This document shows positions 12,922 through 23,783 of a stretch of 64,000 bases of DNA, piece by piece (position 1 is the first letter of the stretch; the number at the start of each line of letters is the position of its first letter). Under the pieces are notes generated by a model. That model saw only the letters and a program-made list of their open reading frames with translations, was not told the origin of the DNA and did no database searches. Origin of the DNA: Pleurostoma richardsiae (Eukaryota > Ascomycota > Sordariomycetes > Calosphaeriales > Pleurostomataceae); the NCBI GenBank assembly GCA_030052745.1, contig JANBVO010000012.1:496001-560000 (forward strand). Direction: 5' to 3'. The position numbers and the translations under genes are program-made.

Positions 12922-14791
12922 TTACCTCCTGGGCATCCCCCGTCCCCTACCCCTCAGAGCCCGCTGCGCCGCGCCGGGGGGCAGCGGCTGGCCGGGCGCT
13001 TGGGGCTGTTGGCTCTCCTCGTTGCGGATGGTCTCGTCGACGCCGAGGATCAGGCAGCTGGCCTCGGTGGCGGCCTGGATGGCGTTGACCTTGACGAGCG
13101 CGGGCTCCCAGACGAAGCGCTCCATCATGTCGGCGACGCCCTCGTTCTGGAAGTCGACGCCGGCCCAGACGGCGCCCTTGCGGTGCTCGACGCGCAGCTT
13201 GTTCAGGATGTCGGTGGCGTCGAAGCCGGCGTTGTCGCACAGCTGGCGCGGGATGATTTCGAGGGCCTTGGCGAAGCTCTTGATGATGGCCTGCTGCTTG
13301 TGCGGCACGTTCTTGTCTGCGAAGCGGTGCAGGTACGCCGAAACCTCCATCTCGCACGCGCCACCACCGCCGACGATGGTCCGGTTGCGGATCGCCCGCT
13401 TGACGATCATAATCGCATCGTGTAGCGAGCGCTCCACTTCGGCAATGAACTGCTCGGCGCCGCCGCGCAGCACCAGCGTGCACGTCTTCGCCTGAGGGCA
13501 GTCCTCGAAGAAGTTGAACCGCTCACCGCCGATCTGGCGCTCCTCGAAGCTGCCGCACGTGCCGAGGTGCTCGGGGTGGATGTCGGAGCAGGTCGACTGG
13601 ATGGTGGCGCCCGTAGCCTGGACGACGCGCTCCATGTCCTCGGACGAGACACGGCCCGCGCAGAAGACATCGCGGTCGGCGAAGTACTGCGTGGCCAGGT
13701 CACCGATTGGCAGCTTGCTCAGCACGACCTTGGCGCCCGTCTTGTACACCGCCTCGAGCTTCTTGTAGATGATCTGCCACTCGGCGTCCACGATGGCCTG
13801 GTACTCCGAGACCTGCTCGACGCGCACCTCGGCGTTGTCTTTCTCGGCTTTGAGCTCCAGCTCCACGTTCAGACACACGATCTTGGGCTTCTTGAAGGAC
13901 TTAGGCTGCTGCTCGAAACCCGCGTACGAAAAGGTCTTCTTGAAGGCGACGCCGTTGACGAATAGGGAGTCGGTCAGTGAGCCGCCGGGGATCTTCTTGA
14001 TGCCTATTAAGTTCTCGTTGAGGTCGTCCTGGTCGAGGGTGAGGACAGCGTCCACGACCACTGTGCAGACTTGTTAGTGATACAGGCTCCAATGCAGACC
14101 TAGGACATAAGGGTAGAGGTAGTGCTCACTCTTTGTGAAGAAAGTCGTATTCCGCTTGATCAACTTGCTCGTCATAGCCGTCGCGGCCAGCTTCTGGAGG
14201 GTCTCTCTCTGGTTGGCGTCCTTGGTGCTGATCGCGATCTCCTTGATCTTGTTGACCGCTAGTGCACACGCCCGCCGTAAGCTCTTGACGATTATCTGCG
14301 AACTGACGCCCTGTTCGACGTGCTCCTTGACCTCCTTCAGAATCTCGCCCGCCAGCACGACCACGGAGGTCGTTCCGTCGCCCACCTCTGCGTCTTGTGA
14401 CCTCGCGATGTCGACCAGGATCCGCGCCGCAGGGTGGATGATGTCCAGGAGCTGTTGAGAAAAAAGTCAGCTCTAGTTCCTGGCCGCACGGGAAGGGGCA
14501 GACTGGGTGCTTTACCTTCATGACCGTAGCTCCATCGTTCGTGATCGTCTGCTTGCCGTTCGCATCCACCATTAATAAGTCACCGCCATAGGGGCCCAGG
14601 GTCGACTTTATCGTAGCCTGCACAGCCAGGCAGGCGTTTATGTTAGAGATGATCTGCGGCTTTCCCTGGGAGGTGTCCGTTCCTGTGCGCCGGCATCGTC
14701 AACTGGAAGCTCCTGGAAATTGGTATGGATGGAGGGGCAACGGACCTTCTTTGAGGACGATGATGGTGGGAGTCTGCCCGCCGAAAGACAT
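12922..14791 (-). CDS. CCT7: Chaperonin TRiC/CCT subunit eta
   Basis: Four exons (14791-14746, 14682-14516, 14451-14130, 14060-12922) join to 557 residues, the usual size for a CCT subunit. The N-terminus [18 protein letters not shown] is characteristic of the eta subunit. The group II chaperonin signatures are present: STLGPYGGD, the ATP-binding [13 protein letters not shown], and the equatorial-domain [12 protein letters not shown] near the C-terminal third. The C-terminal tail is Gln/Pro- then Gly/Arg-rich. The protein is one of eight subunits of the cytosolic ring complex that folds actin, tubulin and other substrates, using ATP. The introns are 63, 64 and 69 nt, and all phases agree with the conserved protein, so the model is secure. 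Confidence 0.97.
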
Positions 14792-16676
14792 TTTGGCGGC
14801 GGTATCTGTCACGTCCCCTACGAGCTAGAGTACAGACAGAGTCGAGGAGGTCGTGAGTCTCGGGAAGGTCGTCGAAGGGGCAGCTCGTGAGGCGCGGGGC
14901 TTGACCGTGTCGTTCGGGGAACTTTTCTCCCAAGCTCCAAAAAAATCACACTGAAGCCTTCCGGAGCTTGAGGCAACGGCGCGCACGGACCACTAACTAA
15001 GGTACATGCCACCATAGATTAGCATTAACAAGTCACATGACTGTGCACGTGAGCCATTACCGCCTTAGCAGAGACGGGAGAAACATCACGGATCCAGCCA
15101 TCAACCCGTCATGACGGAATACTGTTGACGAGTCCCCATCAGGAGTACGTAATCGGCCTTGTAGGATGATGGTGTAGTGGCAGACGCTTTTGAGGCGCAC
15201 GTTCTTCTCCAGATCGTGTCCTATGACGCAGTATCTTCTGCGCCGCGTCCGACATTGGGTCAGAAACTGACGGTCCTGGTGAACACTGGCGTTGTTTATC
15301 GACTTGATGGATCGACTCGATTACGATGCGTTCAGTGATGACTACTAGGTGGTCACTCTCGTTAAGTGATATGTGAGACCACGCTTCTATAAAACGATCA
15401 GTGGGCTGATCTCGGTATATCAAGTTGCTAAAGTCCGTTGGAGACTTTATCCTGGGTGTGGAATCACCGTACTAATTTGTGCTTCTGGCAATTGGTCTCG
15501 TGGATGAGAGAGTCAAGAGCTGGGTGGAATACTACGTGGATCATGTCCTGGATCGCCAACAGAGTGATGAGTGGCTTGGGTTCGAGACGACTCACGAAAA
15601 ACAGAGTCTCTGGGTTCGTTTTCTCCTTCTCTTAGGTCTCGCTGTACGGCCAGAGATTCGTTTCCAAAATAAAAGTAAGATACCGACGTGTAAATCTAAC
15701 TATACGCCCACGCGGGCCCAACACGGACAGAGAAGATCGAGAATCCCTGCAAAGATATGTCACCGTAACTCGCAACGTGCTCAAGATAACTTTACTGGGT
15801 TATTTGAGAGGCGATGGAACTCACGTTCAAGGTATAAGCGACATTAGAGAGCTGACTGGAGAAACATCTGGGTAAATAGTATCTGCCGTGACGCACGCCG
15901 TATGACTTGAGCTGAGTGTTCATCTACGGTGTGAACTATGCAGAAAGTAGGTTACTCCCGTCTCCTTGTGTTTGTTGATACTGACTATTTCAAACTTACG
16001 ATATTCCCTCTCGATCTACCGTATGAGTCACAACGAGATCTTGAAGAAATAGACCAAATGAGAAGTCGACTCATTGTGCACGTATCATAAGCCGCTCGTG
16101 GCCTGCGGTGATAGCCGTCGCGGATGGACAAGTTTCAGACCTAAGCCGAAGAAGAGGAGCTGAGCTCTGCATATCTACAGAAGTCATGTTTTCGATGGCC
16201 TGCATCTATCAATACATGGCCGACAACGGCATTGCCGAGTAGGTGGAGCAAAGAGCTTCCACTTGCCAGGCCAGATCTTTCCAGCACGGGTCTCACAATA
16301 TGTTCAACTGGAGAACGTGGTATGGGCGTTACCACCCTATGCCCGCATATTCACGGACTATGACTGATAATGCTGCTTCGCAGCCATGGTCCTGGAGTCT
16401 TACCCAGGGGTCAACATTGTGGCGGCATGCCAACTCTTGCATAAGGCCATCATCAGACTCTACGCTAGCCAGCTGACTTCACCGTTACAGTATCTCAACT
16501 CGAGATAACAGGCTCTACAGCAGTAAGTTGAAGACCTTAGATGTGGCCCACCTCTGGACGCGGCCCACTCAACTCTACACCGCCACTCTATACAACTCAT
16601 CTTCACTCTCAATAACCTCAAATAATTCTTGATCGAATCATACAATTCTAGCTGTTTCTGAATCACCGCCTTCTAA
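14792..16676. other. Gene-poor stretch before the Pogo fragment
   Basis: This holds the CCT7 promoter at its left end and then about 1.6 kb with no supported gene. Open frames here are short, lack domains and conflict with one another. I see no clean terminal inverted repeats, but the composition shifts toward A+T near 15.6-16.7 kb, in keeping with decayed repeat DNA next to the transposase fragment. Confidence 0.45.
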
Positions 16677-17102
16677 ATGAAAGAATACACTGAATTTGAC
16701 CTTTCCCAGGCCATGCATGCCGTGAAAATGGGCCAAAGTGTCCGGAAGGCTGCCCTAGCTTGGGGAATCCCACGGAAGACCCTTCATCACCGCCTAGAAG
16801 GCAAGCAGTCACGAAAACTCGCTTTCCAAGACTTTCAAAGGCTCTCTCCGACTCTAGAAAAACACTTAGCCGACTGGATTCATACTCAGGAAGCTCTGGG
16901 TCTCACTCCTACCTACTTCCAGGTCAAGGACTTTGCCCAGCGGATTCTGGACGCCAAAGAAGACGCTCTTCCTATCGGAAAACGCTGGGTTGAAGCCTTC
17001 AGAAGAAGGAATCCTACTGTGAAAGTCCGGAGGAGTAAAACCAAGGAAGCACAGCATGTTAATGCTGCGACAACTGAGGTTATCAAAGCTTGGTTCTTGT
17101 GA
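16677..17102 (+). mobile_element. Pogo/Fot-type transposase fragment (DNA-binding half)
   Basis: A 141-codon frame with its own ATG and TGA encodes only the N-terminal DNA-binding half of a Tc1/mariner-superfamily Pogo/Fot transposase. It has a Psq-type helix-turn-helix (about residues 8-50, with SVRKAALAWGIPRKTLHHR) followed by a CENP-B/Tc5-type helix-turn-helix (about 55-125, with GLTPTYFQVKDFA and KRWVEAFRRRNP). The DDE catalytic domain that should follow is absent: the sequence after 17102 is closed in all frames and I could not match it to the family. No confident terminal inverted repeats were found. Most likely this is a truncated dead copy. An intact short DNA-binding protein left under selection is less likely but possible. 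Confidence 0.78.
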
Positions 17103-17677
17103 CTTCAGGTTGCTGCGCAAATACCACTTTCGGAAGCAAAGTCCTAGACGTGCATTATTGGTGTTTGCGAGTCTGAGAATAATGTTCAATACAAGATAGC
17201 CTATCGACCAGGGAGCTTTCGCAGAACTTCTCTTTACTCAGGATTTGACATCACAAGGGTGAGGCGGGATTTCCGATCCTTTACGTTGCTAAGCATCTTA
17301 CTGAAACGTGTGCTTTATTTAATCATGTACTGGTAGTGTGCGGTGGAAGCGCCGGTTAGCTTAGCCAACTCAACATCTCTTGCAGATCTAGGAAATAATC
17401 GTGATGAGCTCGAACTCGCTTCGAGCCTCCAGACAAGAAAATTACTTATAGTAGTTCTCCATATTCAGTTTATCGGCTAATCCTCCCATCTGACATCAGC
17501 CATTCCGCTCGTCTGACATCAGCCATAGAGTCCCTGGTATCCATCCGTCGCGGCGCGTCGAATTAAGATAAGTTAGAACTATGTATAGAGACTACAATAT
17601 CCCTCTCTCGACGTTACCAGAATCACTCCCATCAATTGTCCAGCCATCGATACACTTATTAAGCACAAGCATCCAAG
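17103..17677. other. Upstream region of the FAD monooxygenase
   Basis: This is non-coding. It contains the decayed 3' flank of the transposase fragment and the proximal promoter of the monooxygenase, including the paired 15-bp repeat listed separately. Confidence 0.5.
17489..17526 (+). repeat. Paired 15-bp direct repeat with CRE-like core
   Basis: The 15-mer TCTGACATCAGCCAT occurs at 17489-17503 and again at 17512-17526, 23 bp apart start to start, about 150-190 bp upstream of the monooxygenase ATG. Its core TGACATCA differs by one base from the bZIP CRE palindrome TGACGTCA. Its position suggests a paired operator, but no binding protein can be assigned. Confidence 0.5.
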
Positions 17678-19683
17678 ATGGCGACGCCAGTTGTTGTCAC
17701 TGACTTCTTGATCATAGGAGCAGGCCCAGCTGGAGCTTCTCTAGGTTGCTTCCTCGGACAAAATGGTACGTCAAGCATCTAAACATTCCAAATCGTTCCT
17801 GACCGTTGCATACTATGTGATTCGTGCTAGGATTGAAGGGGATAATTGTATCCAACGCCCCCGGCACCGCAGAAACGCCACGCGCACATGTTGTCAACCC
17901 GTCTGGAGTCGGTATGTCAATCACGTCAGCTGAAAGACCAACGCAGCTAATTGTCCTTCGCAGAATGCCTCCGTGACATTGGGCTAGAGGAAGAAGCCAG
18001 AAATTGCGGGATCCAAGGAGAGGAGTTCCGTTCCATGAGATGGTGTCGGAGCATGGTTGGGGAGGAGTATGGCAAAGTGTACGCTTGGGGCGGACATCCC
18101 GATAGCAAGGTAGGCCATCTAGAAGCCGAGATTGGACAGCGGTCTCCAAGTTTTGCTAATTTTCCACGTAGAGAGATGCCGCAAGAGCAACCCCGTGCGA
18201 GTGGATGGATCTGCCTCAGACGTACCTCGAGCCGATCCTCGTCAAGTACGCAAGCCATCACGGGTTCGCCGTTCGCTTCTCCAACGAACTCGTTAGCGTT
18301 AAGCGCAACGACGCTGGGACCGTGGTAGCGACAATGAGGGACCTGATCACCAAGACTAACTACCAGATCCACACTCGATATATCTTCGGCGCGGACGGTG
18401 GACGGAGTCAGGTAGCCAGGCAGATGGGATTCAATTTCAACGTTGCCCCTTCGTCCGGCGTGGCGTGCAACATCCTGCTCAAGGCCGATCTAAACCACCT
18501 CATGCACGGGCGTCATTCTCAGCTCCACTGGATCATGAATCCGGAGAGCATGACGAGATTTGGCATAGCGCCGTGTCTCAGGATGGTCAGGCCATGGACG
18601 GAGTGGCTAGTCGTCGCCTTCACTCCCGGGGCCACCGAGGACACGTTCAAGGATCTGACGCCGGAGAGCCCCGAGCTGATCAACTTCATCAGGGAGATGA
18701 TCGGCGACGAGACCGTCGGCGTGAAAGTGGAACGCCTCGACCCTTGGGTGGTGCGCGAGACTGTCGCAGAGAAGTTCTCGTCGAAGCGCAACGTCTTCAT
18801 CCTCGGAGATGCTGCGCATCGTCATCCGCCGGCGTACGGCCTTGGAAGCAACACCTGCATCCAAGATGCCTACAACCTCGCGTGGAAGATTGCGTACGTC
18901 GAAAAAGGTCTCGCTGGTCCCAGCCTCCTCGACTCCTACAATGACGAGCGTCAGCCCGTTGGGGCCAGCCTTGTGAGACAATCCAACGAGTGCATGGACG
19001 CGCATGCTCGGGTGTGGGAAGCTCTGGGCATGTTTGCGCCCTCGACAGAGGAGGGTGGGGCATATATCAAGGAGCTCGAAGAGCCCACAGAGCGCGGTGC
19101 AAGTCGCCGCCAGCAGCTTCATGAGGCGCTTGAAGGGAAGAGACGCGAGGGAGAGAGCCTGGGTCTGACAATGAACCAGTGGTATGCGTCAAAAGCAATA
19201 TATCTCAACGACGAAACAGGGCCGCGGCCCCAGCCTGACGGGGACGCGGTTGTGAAAGTCCTCATTAGCACGTACCCAGGGAACCGGCTGCCTCACGCTT
19301 GGCTGGATAGGCCTACTAGAGGCAAGATGATATCCACTCACGACCTTGCCGGAAAGGGTGCATTTTGTCTCCTCACTGGCCATGGCGGAGACAAGTGGAA
19401 GAGAGCGGTAGAAATGGTTGCAGCCTCAACCGGAATCCTCATCAGAGCATATGGAATCGGGGCCGGTCTCGACTACCACGACGTCTACCGTGACTGGCGT
19501 GTGAAGAGGGAAGTCCGCGAGGACGGATGCGTGCTAGTCCGGCCGGACAGATTCGTTGCCTGGCGATCAATGACCATGGTATCCGACTGCAACGAGAAGC
19601 TGTTGCAAGTCTTCAGTCGTATCCTGGCCAGGGATGAACTGAACCATCAGGCACCCCTGGTCTCGCTAACGTCCTCGGAATGA
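17678..19683 (+). CDS. FAD-dependent aromatic monooxygenase (phenol hydroxylase-like)
   Basis: Four exons (17678-17765, 17831-17911, 17964-18109, 18172-19683) give 608 residues. The fold markers of class A flavin monooxygenases are present: GAGPAGASLG for the FAD dinucleotide near residue 17, the DG motif in FGADGGRSQVARQMG, and the GD motif in FILGDAAHRHPPAYGLGSN that contacts the FAD ribityl chain. A C-terminal thioredoxin-like domain (about residues 440-595) places it with phenol 2-monooxygenase and TfdB-type chlorophenol hydroxylases, which add an ortho hydroxyl to phenols using NAD(P)H and O2. The substrate is not predictable. It lies next to a Zn2Cys6 regulator and an NAD-dependent SDR, as in small aromatic-catabolic or secondary-metabolic clusters. 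No signal peptide is seen. Confidence 0.9.
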
Positions 19684-20026
19684 CTGGGCAAACTTTTGTT
19701 TAGTTTCTAGTGTGACTTGCATAGAAATCAGGTCAGAGAACACTCAAGCACTTGTGCTCAAACTCTAGGATGCTTCGAGGAAACATACCTCAGTCGTCCT
19801 TGCGGAAGCCACGGGAAACGTGTCCGTCCATGTCCTCGGCCTCGTGGGTGATTGAATTACTTCAACATAGGCCGTATTTTCCAACTCAGCATTGGCCAAG
19901 ATTGAATTGTACGCCCTTAGATACACGCTTAGAGAATCCCTTGGTCGCACGAAAGCCAAGAGATGAGCGGCGCGCTGCGCCAGTGCAGCTGGTTGTGGCC
20001 ATTTCGCCGGGTTGTCGACAGTCTAG
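19684..20026. other. Convergent 3' regions
   Basis: This is the space between the monooxygenase stop and the stop of the leftward Zn2Cys6 gene. I see no gene or repeat in it. Confidence 0.6.
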
Positions 20027-21364
20027 TCACCCGCCGCATCCACCCCCAACCCACTGACTGGCCCTATCCGTCCGGAAGTTCAGCTTGATCATGACCTTGG
20101 CGAACTCGTCGATGGCGTCCGAGTTGGGCCGCACGCACAGCCTGTCCGTCTCCCAGATGTGCAGGAACTCCACGTCCGCCTCGGCGCACGCCTTGGCCCA
20201 CGCGAAGGCGGAGTCGGCCGCCCACACGCTCCTGCGCATGGTGAAGACCAGCCCCCCCGGGCAGATGCCCGCCCGGTCGCGCAGCAGCAGGTAGATGCAC
20301 TCGACGCTGCGGGCGGTCAGCCAGGCGCGGCGCACGCTCTCGGCCACCACCCAGGCGTGCCACAGCGCCGTCTCCTTCTCCGCCACGCCGAGCCGCCCCC
20401 AAGTGGCCTGGAGCTCGGCCTGCGGCGGGAGCGGGACGGTGGCGGTCTCGCTGCTGATGAGGACCAGCGCGTTGCACATCTCGGAGTGGAGGAGCTGCCC
20501 GTTGCTGGCGGCGAGGGCGGCGGCTTCGAGCATCTGCTGACACCACGAGACCAGGAGCGGGAGGTTAGTGTCGGCGACGTGGCGCAGTCGTATGTTGCCA
20601 TGGAAGAGGCCGATGATGAGGTAGGCGATCATGGCCTGCACGCGACTCAGGTGGCCCATGACATCCAGCGGCTCATGCTGCCCAGCTTGCCAGCCCTGGG
20701 TCTCCACCAGCTCGAGGATGCGGTCCTCGATGATACGGAATACCATCTGCTCCGTTGCGGGCGTTCGGTGGAAGTAGGCCACTAGCGTGGTGAAGGCATC
20801 GCCAATTGGGGTCGGAATGCGCGAGGTGTAGAGCTGGCGGTGCATGAAGGTGTTGCACCCACTTCTCGACCATTCCTCCAGCCAGGACTGCATTGCAGAC
20901 AAATATTCCTCGATCATGCCGGTATTCATGGGCCGGTTGGGTATTGTGCTCATCCTGACAATCCTCCACGTGTCCGGTTTGAGGAACCAGGCAGATTGTG
21001 CATCTTCAAGCGAGGGGGATGGAGTGCTGTACGTCGCCTCGCAACCTGAAAGGAACGGGCCTGTCGAGGGCGTGCTGGCCGGCGATGGGACCATCACCGC
21101 GGGCCGGACAGCGCCACGAGTGACAAGGGCAGGGACATCCTCATCGTAGGAGACCGGCTCTTGAAACGGAGATGCGATAGAGATATCGGGAGAGCGGTGG
21201 TCGCTGAGCCTGGCAGCGGCACGGACAGATCCTCGGCTGTGGGCAGGGGGGTAGATGCAGTCGAGGCTCTGACGAGTGCAGCGCTCGCAGGAGGGCAGCT
21301 GCCTTCCGCACCTGCGTTTGGCTCTGGCACACGCTCCGCAGGCCTTCACGTTGACAGAGATCAT
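20027..21364 (-). CDS. Zn2Cys6 transcription factor (monooxygenase cluster)
   Basis: A single exon encodes 445 residues. The Gal4-type binuclear zinc cluster is at the very N-terminus (residues 8-37), spaced C-x2-C-x6-C-x6-C-x2-C-x6-C with the basic ACARAKRRC segment. The rest is mostly helical, with an AflR/MDR-like regulatory region and no fungal-specific domain I can name with certainty. The start is the ATG at 21364; the frame is open further upstream, but only with non-ATG codons and without added domain. It sits between the FAD monooxygenase (tail to tail) and the SDR gene (same strand, 357 bp upstream), so a pathway-specific regulator is the simplest inference. The 3' half is strongly G+C-rich. 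Confidence 0.88.
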   Translation of the reverse strand: MISVNVKACGACARAKRRCGRQLPSCERCTRQSLDCIYPPAHSRGSVRAAARLSDHRSPDISIASPFQEPVSYDEDVPALVTRGAVRPAVMVPSPASTPSTGPFLSGCEATYSTPSPSLEDAQSAWFLKPDTWRIVRMSTIPNRPMNTGMIEEYLSAMQSWLEEWSRSGCNTFMHRQLYTSRIPTPIGDAFTTLVAYFHRTPATEQMVFRIIEDRILELVETQGWQAGQHEPLDVMGHLSRVQAMIAYLIIGLFHGNIRLRHVADTNLPLLVSWCQQMLEAAALAASNGQLLHSEMCNALVLISSETATVPLPPQAELQATWGRLGVAEKETALWHAWVVAESVRRAWLTARSVECIYLLLRDRAGICPGGLVFTMRRSVWAADSAFAWAKACAEADVEFLHIWETDRLCVRPNSDAIDEFAKVMIKLNFRTDRASQWVGGGCGG

Positions 21365-21721
21365 GATGGGCAGAAGCAATGGCGGCGTCCGCAGAGACGC
21401 GTATCTTGCGGGAGACGACTCTTCTGGTCCTCCCGCCCTATGCGGCGATGACAAAGCTTGCGGAGCTCCGCTGCGGGCCCTGCGGAGTCCACACCCGCAT
21501 CCGCACCTACGCCAATGACAAACAGCGGAGTCTAACTAAAAGCGTAACTTAGACTTACACGGTTACTGCAGTCAACAAGGCGATGAAGACGAGTCAACAC
21601 CAAGAATCCACTCTGATAGTTCACTATTCACTACCTGCTCTACATGAAATATCTCGGGTGATTGTATCATTCCACAGGCGGATCAATTAGAGACCAGATC
21701 AGAGCCAGGTTGAGTGGCATT
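21365..21721. other. Short intergenic region
   Basis: This is the promoter of the Zn2Cys6 gene and the 3' region of the SDR gene; both are leftward. I see no further gene. Confidence 0.55.
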
Positions 21722-22654
21722 TCAATCCTCGGCCGGCTTCGCCTCCGGATACAGCTTCTTGATATGCTCCAGAAGGCCGATCTCCTTGATCTCCCAGCCG
21801 AGAACCTTCTTGGCCTTCTCGCTGGAGCCCCGGCACGGTTGGCTGAAATAGTCGGCCCACATGGGACCGAGCTGGGCGAGTGCTTCCTCAGGAGTGAGGT
21901 CCTTGACGGGAACGCCAGCTGCATCGGCAATCGCGCCCATGAAGGTAGCGAAAGTGATGTCGTTCTCAGCGACGGCGTTGTATGTCTCCCCAGCCTGCGT
22001 CTTCTCGGCTGCCAGTATGTAGAGGCGGCCGACATCGTCGACGTGGACGGTCGAGGTGTAGATGTTGCCGCCGTTGATGGTGAATGCGGCCCCGGAGGAC
22101 CTGGCCATTTGCACCATCATCTCGATCAAGTTGCCCTCGCCGTGCACAAAGGGGGCTATGCGAATGCAGGCGACGCGGACCCCACGCTTCGCCCAGGCGA
22201 GGGAGGGATGCTCCATGAGGCGGCGGTCGAAGTACGAGTTCTCGTCCTCAGGGTCGTCCTCGGTAGTCACGCCGCCATTAGGATCCGCGCGGACGATGCG
22301 GACGCCAGATGACACGAGAAGGGGCTTGTTGGTTCCCACTAGCGCGGCGGCCATGGCACTGATGGCTCCAGTGGTGATCTTGATCGCTTCGTCGTGGTGG
22401 AGGGTGAACTTGCTGCCCATGAAGGCGTCCCCGAGGTTGCACACGATGTCCGCGTTGGCTGCCTCACGGGCCAGCAGGTCGTGGGAGGTCAGGTCGCCGC
22501 GCACCGGGACGCCGCCAAGCTTCTTTATCTTCTCGTCGCTTTCCTCGCTGCGAGAAAGGCCACGGACTTGATACCCCTTGGCTATCGCGGCTCTGGTCAC
22601 AGCGGAGCCGATGAAGCCGCTGGCACCGGTGATGAAGGCAGTCTTTCCGGCCAT
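21722..22654 (-). CDS. NAD-dependent epimerase/dehydratase (extended SDR)
   Basis: One exon gives 310 residues. The N-terminus has the extended/atypical SDR Rossmann motif TGASGFIGS (residues 9-17), and an arginine-containing loop follows (GLSRSEES). The protein resembles the NAD(P)-binding epimerase/dehydratase group, including dihydroflavonol-reductase-like and nucleotide-sugar enzymes. The usual Tyr-xxx-Lys catalytic pair is not evident: the region around SYFDRRLMEHPSLAW lacks YxxxK, so it may belong to the atypical SDRs, whose catalysis differs. A TATA-like TATATAAAG lies about 115-125 bp upstream on this strand (22782-22774). It is probably expressed with the neighbouring monooxygenase, by inference from position only. 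Confidence 0.85.
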   Translation of the reverse strand: MAGKTAFITGASGFIGSAVTRAAIAKGYQVRGLSRSEESDEKIKKLGGVPVRGDLTSHDLLAREAANADIVCNLGDAFMGSKFTLHHDEAIKITTGAISAMAAALVGTNKPLLVSSGVRIVRADPNGGVTTEDDPEDENSYFDRRLMEHPSLAWAKRGVRVACIRIAPFVHGEGNLIEMMVQMARSSGAAFTINGGNIYTSTVHVDDVGRLYILAAEKTQAGETYNAVAENDITFATFMGAIADAAGVPVKDLTPEEALAQLGPMWADYFSQPCRGSSEKAKKVLGWEIKEIGLLEHIKKLYPEAKPAED

Positions 22655-23783
22655 CTTGAAGACTGTTCAATGGATGATAGACGGGGATGTAATCAAAAAG
22701 CTATACAAGACTGTGCGTGTAGGGATATCGATAGCTCTACTCATCATCAGTGCAACATGTCGAGGGATAGACCTTTATATATCCATTTCTTTCTACAGTC
22801 CTCTCGTCTGCATCCCCTTGCCTTCCCGCTATCCTTTCCTGCGGAAGCTGAGTCAACACGCGGAAAAGGAGTTGGGATTTGTAAATGCGGGTGGGTTGCG
22901 GCGTCCGCACCCACCCGCACCCGCACCCGCACTTAAGCTGTTGACTACTGAACTTAACTCCGCTTCTACTTCGTTGAACCTCAGCTTCTATTTAATAGAG
23001 GTAGGCTGTCCTGCAGGGTATGGATTGGCACTATGAGTCGTAACTCCTCACAACTTCTTGTTGCATAATCCCTTAAGTGCGGCTGCCGACTGACACATGA
23101 ATAACACGGGCACAATACCTATACAACTTGGAGATTAGGACCACCAATCATGGAAACGACCACTTTATGACCTTGTAGAGAGAACACAAAGATGCGAGGT
23201 TGGGATGAAATTGGAGAAACAGGCTGTACCTGTGCAACTTCATGGGGGCATATAATTGTCACGGTCAATGTCGTCTAAGGTCTTGATGGAGTCCATCCCA
23301 ACACCGAGTTGCTCCTAGCACCGAGTTGCCGACAATCTTAGCATGTGCATCCTGCGTTTCGATCCTTAGGGAAGTGCACCCGCGCGCTTCGCCGCCGCTA
23401 GACCTGTTTTACGTCCAAGGGGTACTGTAAGTTACCATCGGTTGCATGTGAAGTCCGTGTCACGTCGGACCCCTCCATTCCAGAGAGATTGAAGGATTGT
23501 AGGAATGAGAACGGTAGCGAATCATGCTACACCAAACAACTGGTGATGTGGTAATGTTTCATGCTACCACCCTCCTTAGCGAATGCAACGACGTACGCCG
23601 CAGACATGCAGTAAGCGCCAAGGAGACTCTTCTAAGCATAAGAAAAGGCTCATGTCTGGGGAAAGTCTAGCGATGATGTGTTATCAATTGGCTTGAATTG
23701 CCTTTTCCTCAGATGTTTGCATGGTTCTTGTGCTCTCAAATCGTCAACACCCCTTTGAGGTCCCCCCGTCCCCGTCAGGCATA
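22655..23783. other. Intergenic with CACCCG microsatellite
   Basis: This is a divergent promoter region between the leftward SDR and the rightward secreted protein. It has a short CACCCG/CCCGCA repeat at 22906-22932 and a repeated CACCGAGTTGC pair near 23300-23335. I see no gene. Confidence 0.55.
22774..22782 (-). promoter_or_regulatory. TATA-like element upstream of the SDR gene
   Basis: Read leftward this is ATATATAAA, lying about 120 bp upstream of the SDR ATG at 22654, a normal distance for a fungal TATA element with a short 5' UTR. It is assigned by sequence and position only. Confidence 0.4.

Noticed and set aside
15160-15240. tRNA D-arm-like GGTGTAGTGG
   Set aside because: No matching acceptor stem, anticodon arm or T-loop follows at the right distances.
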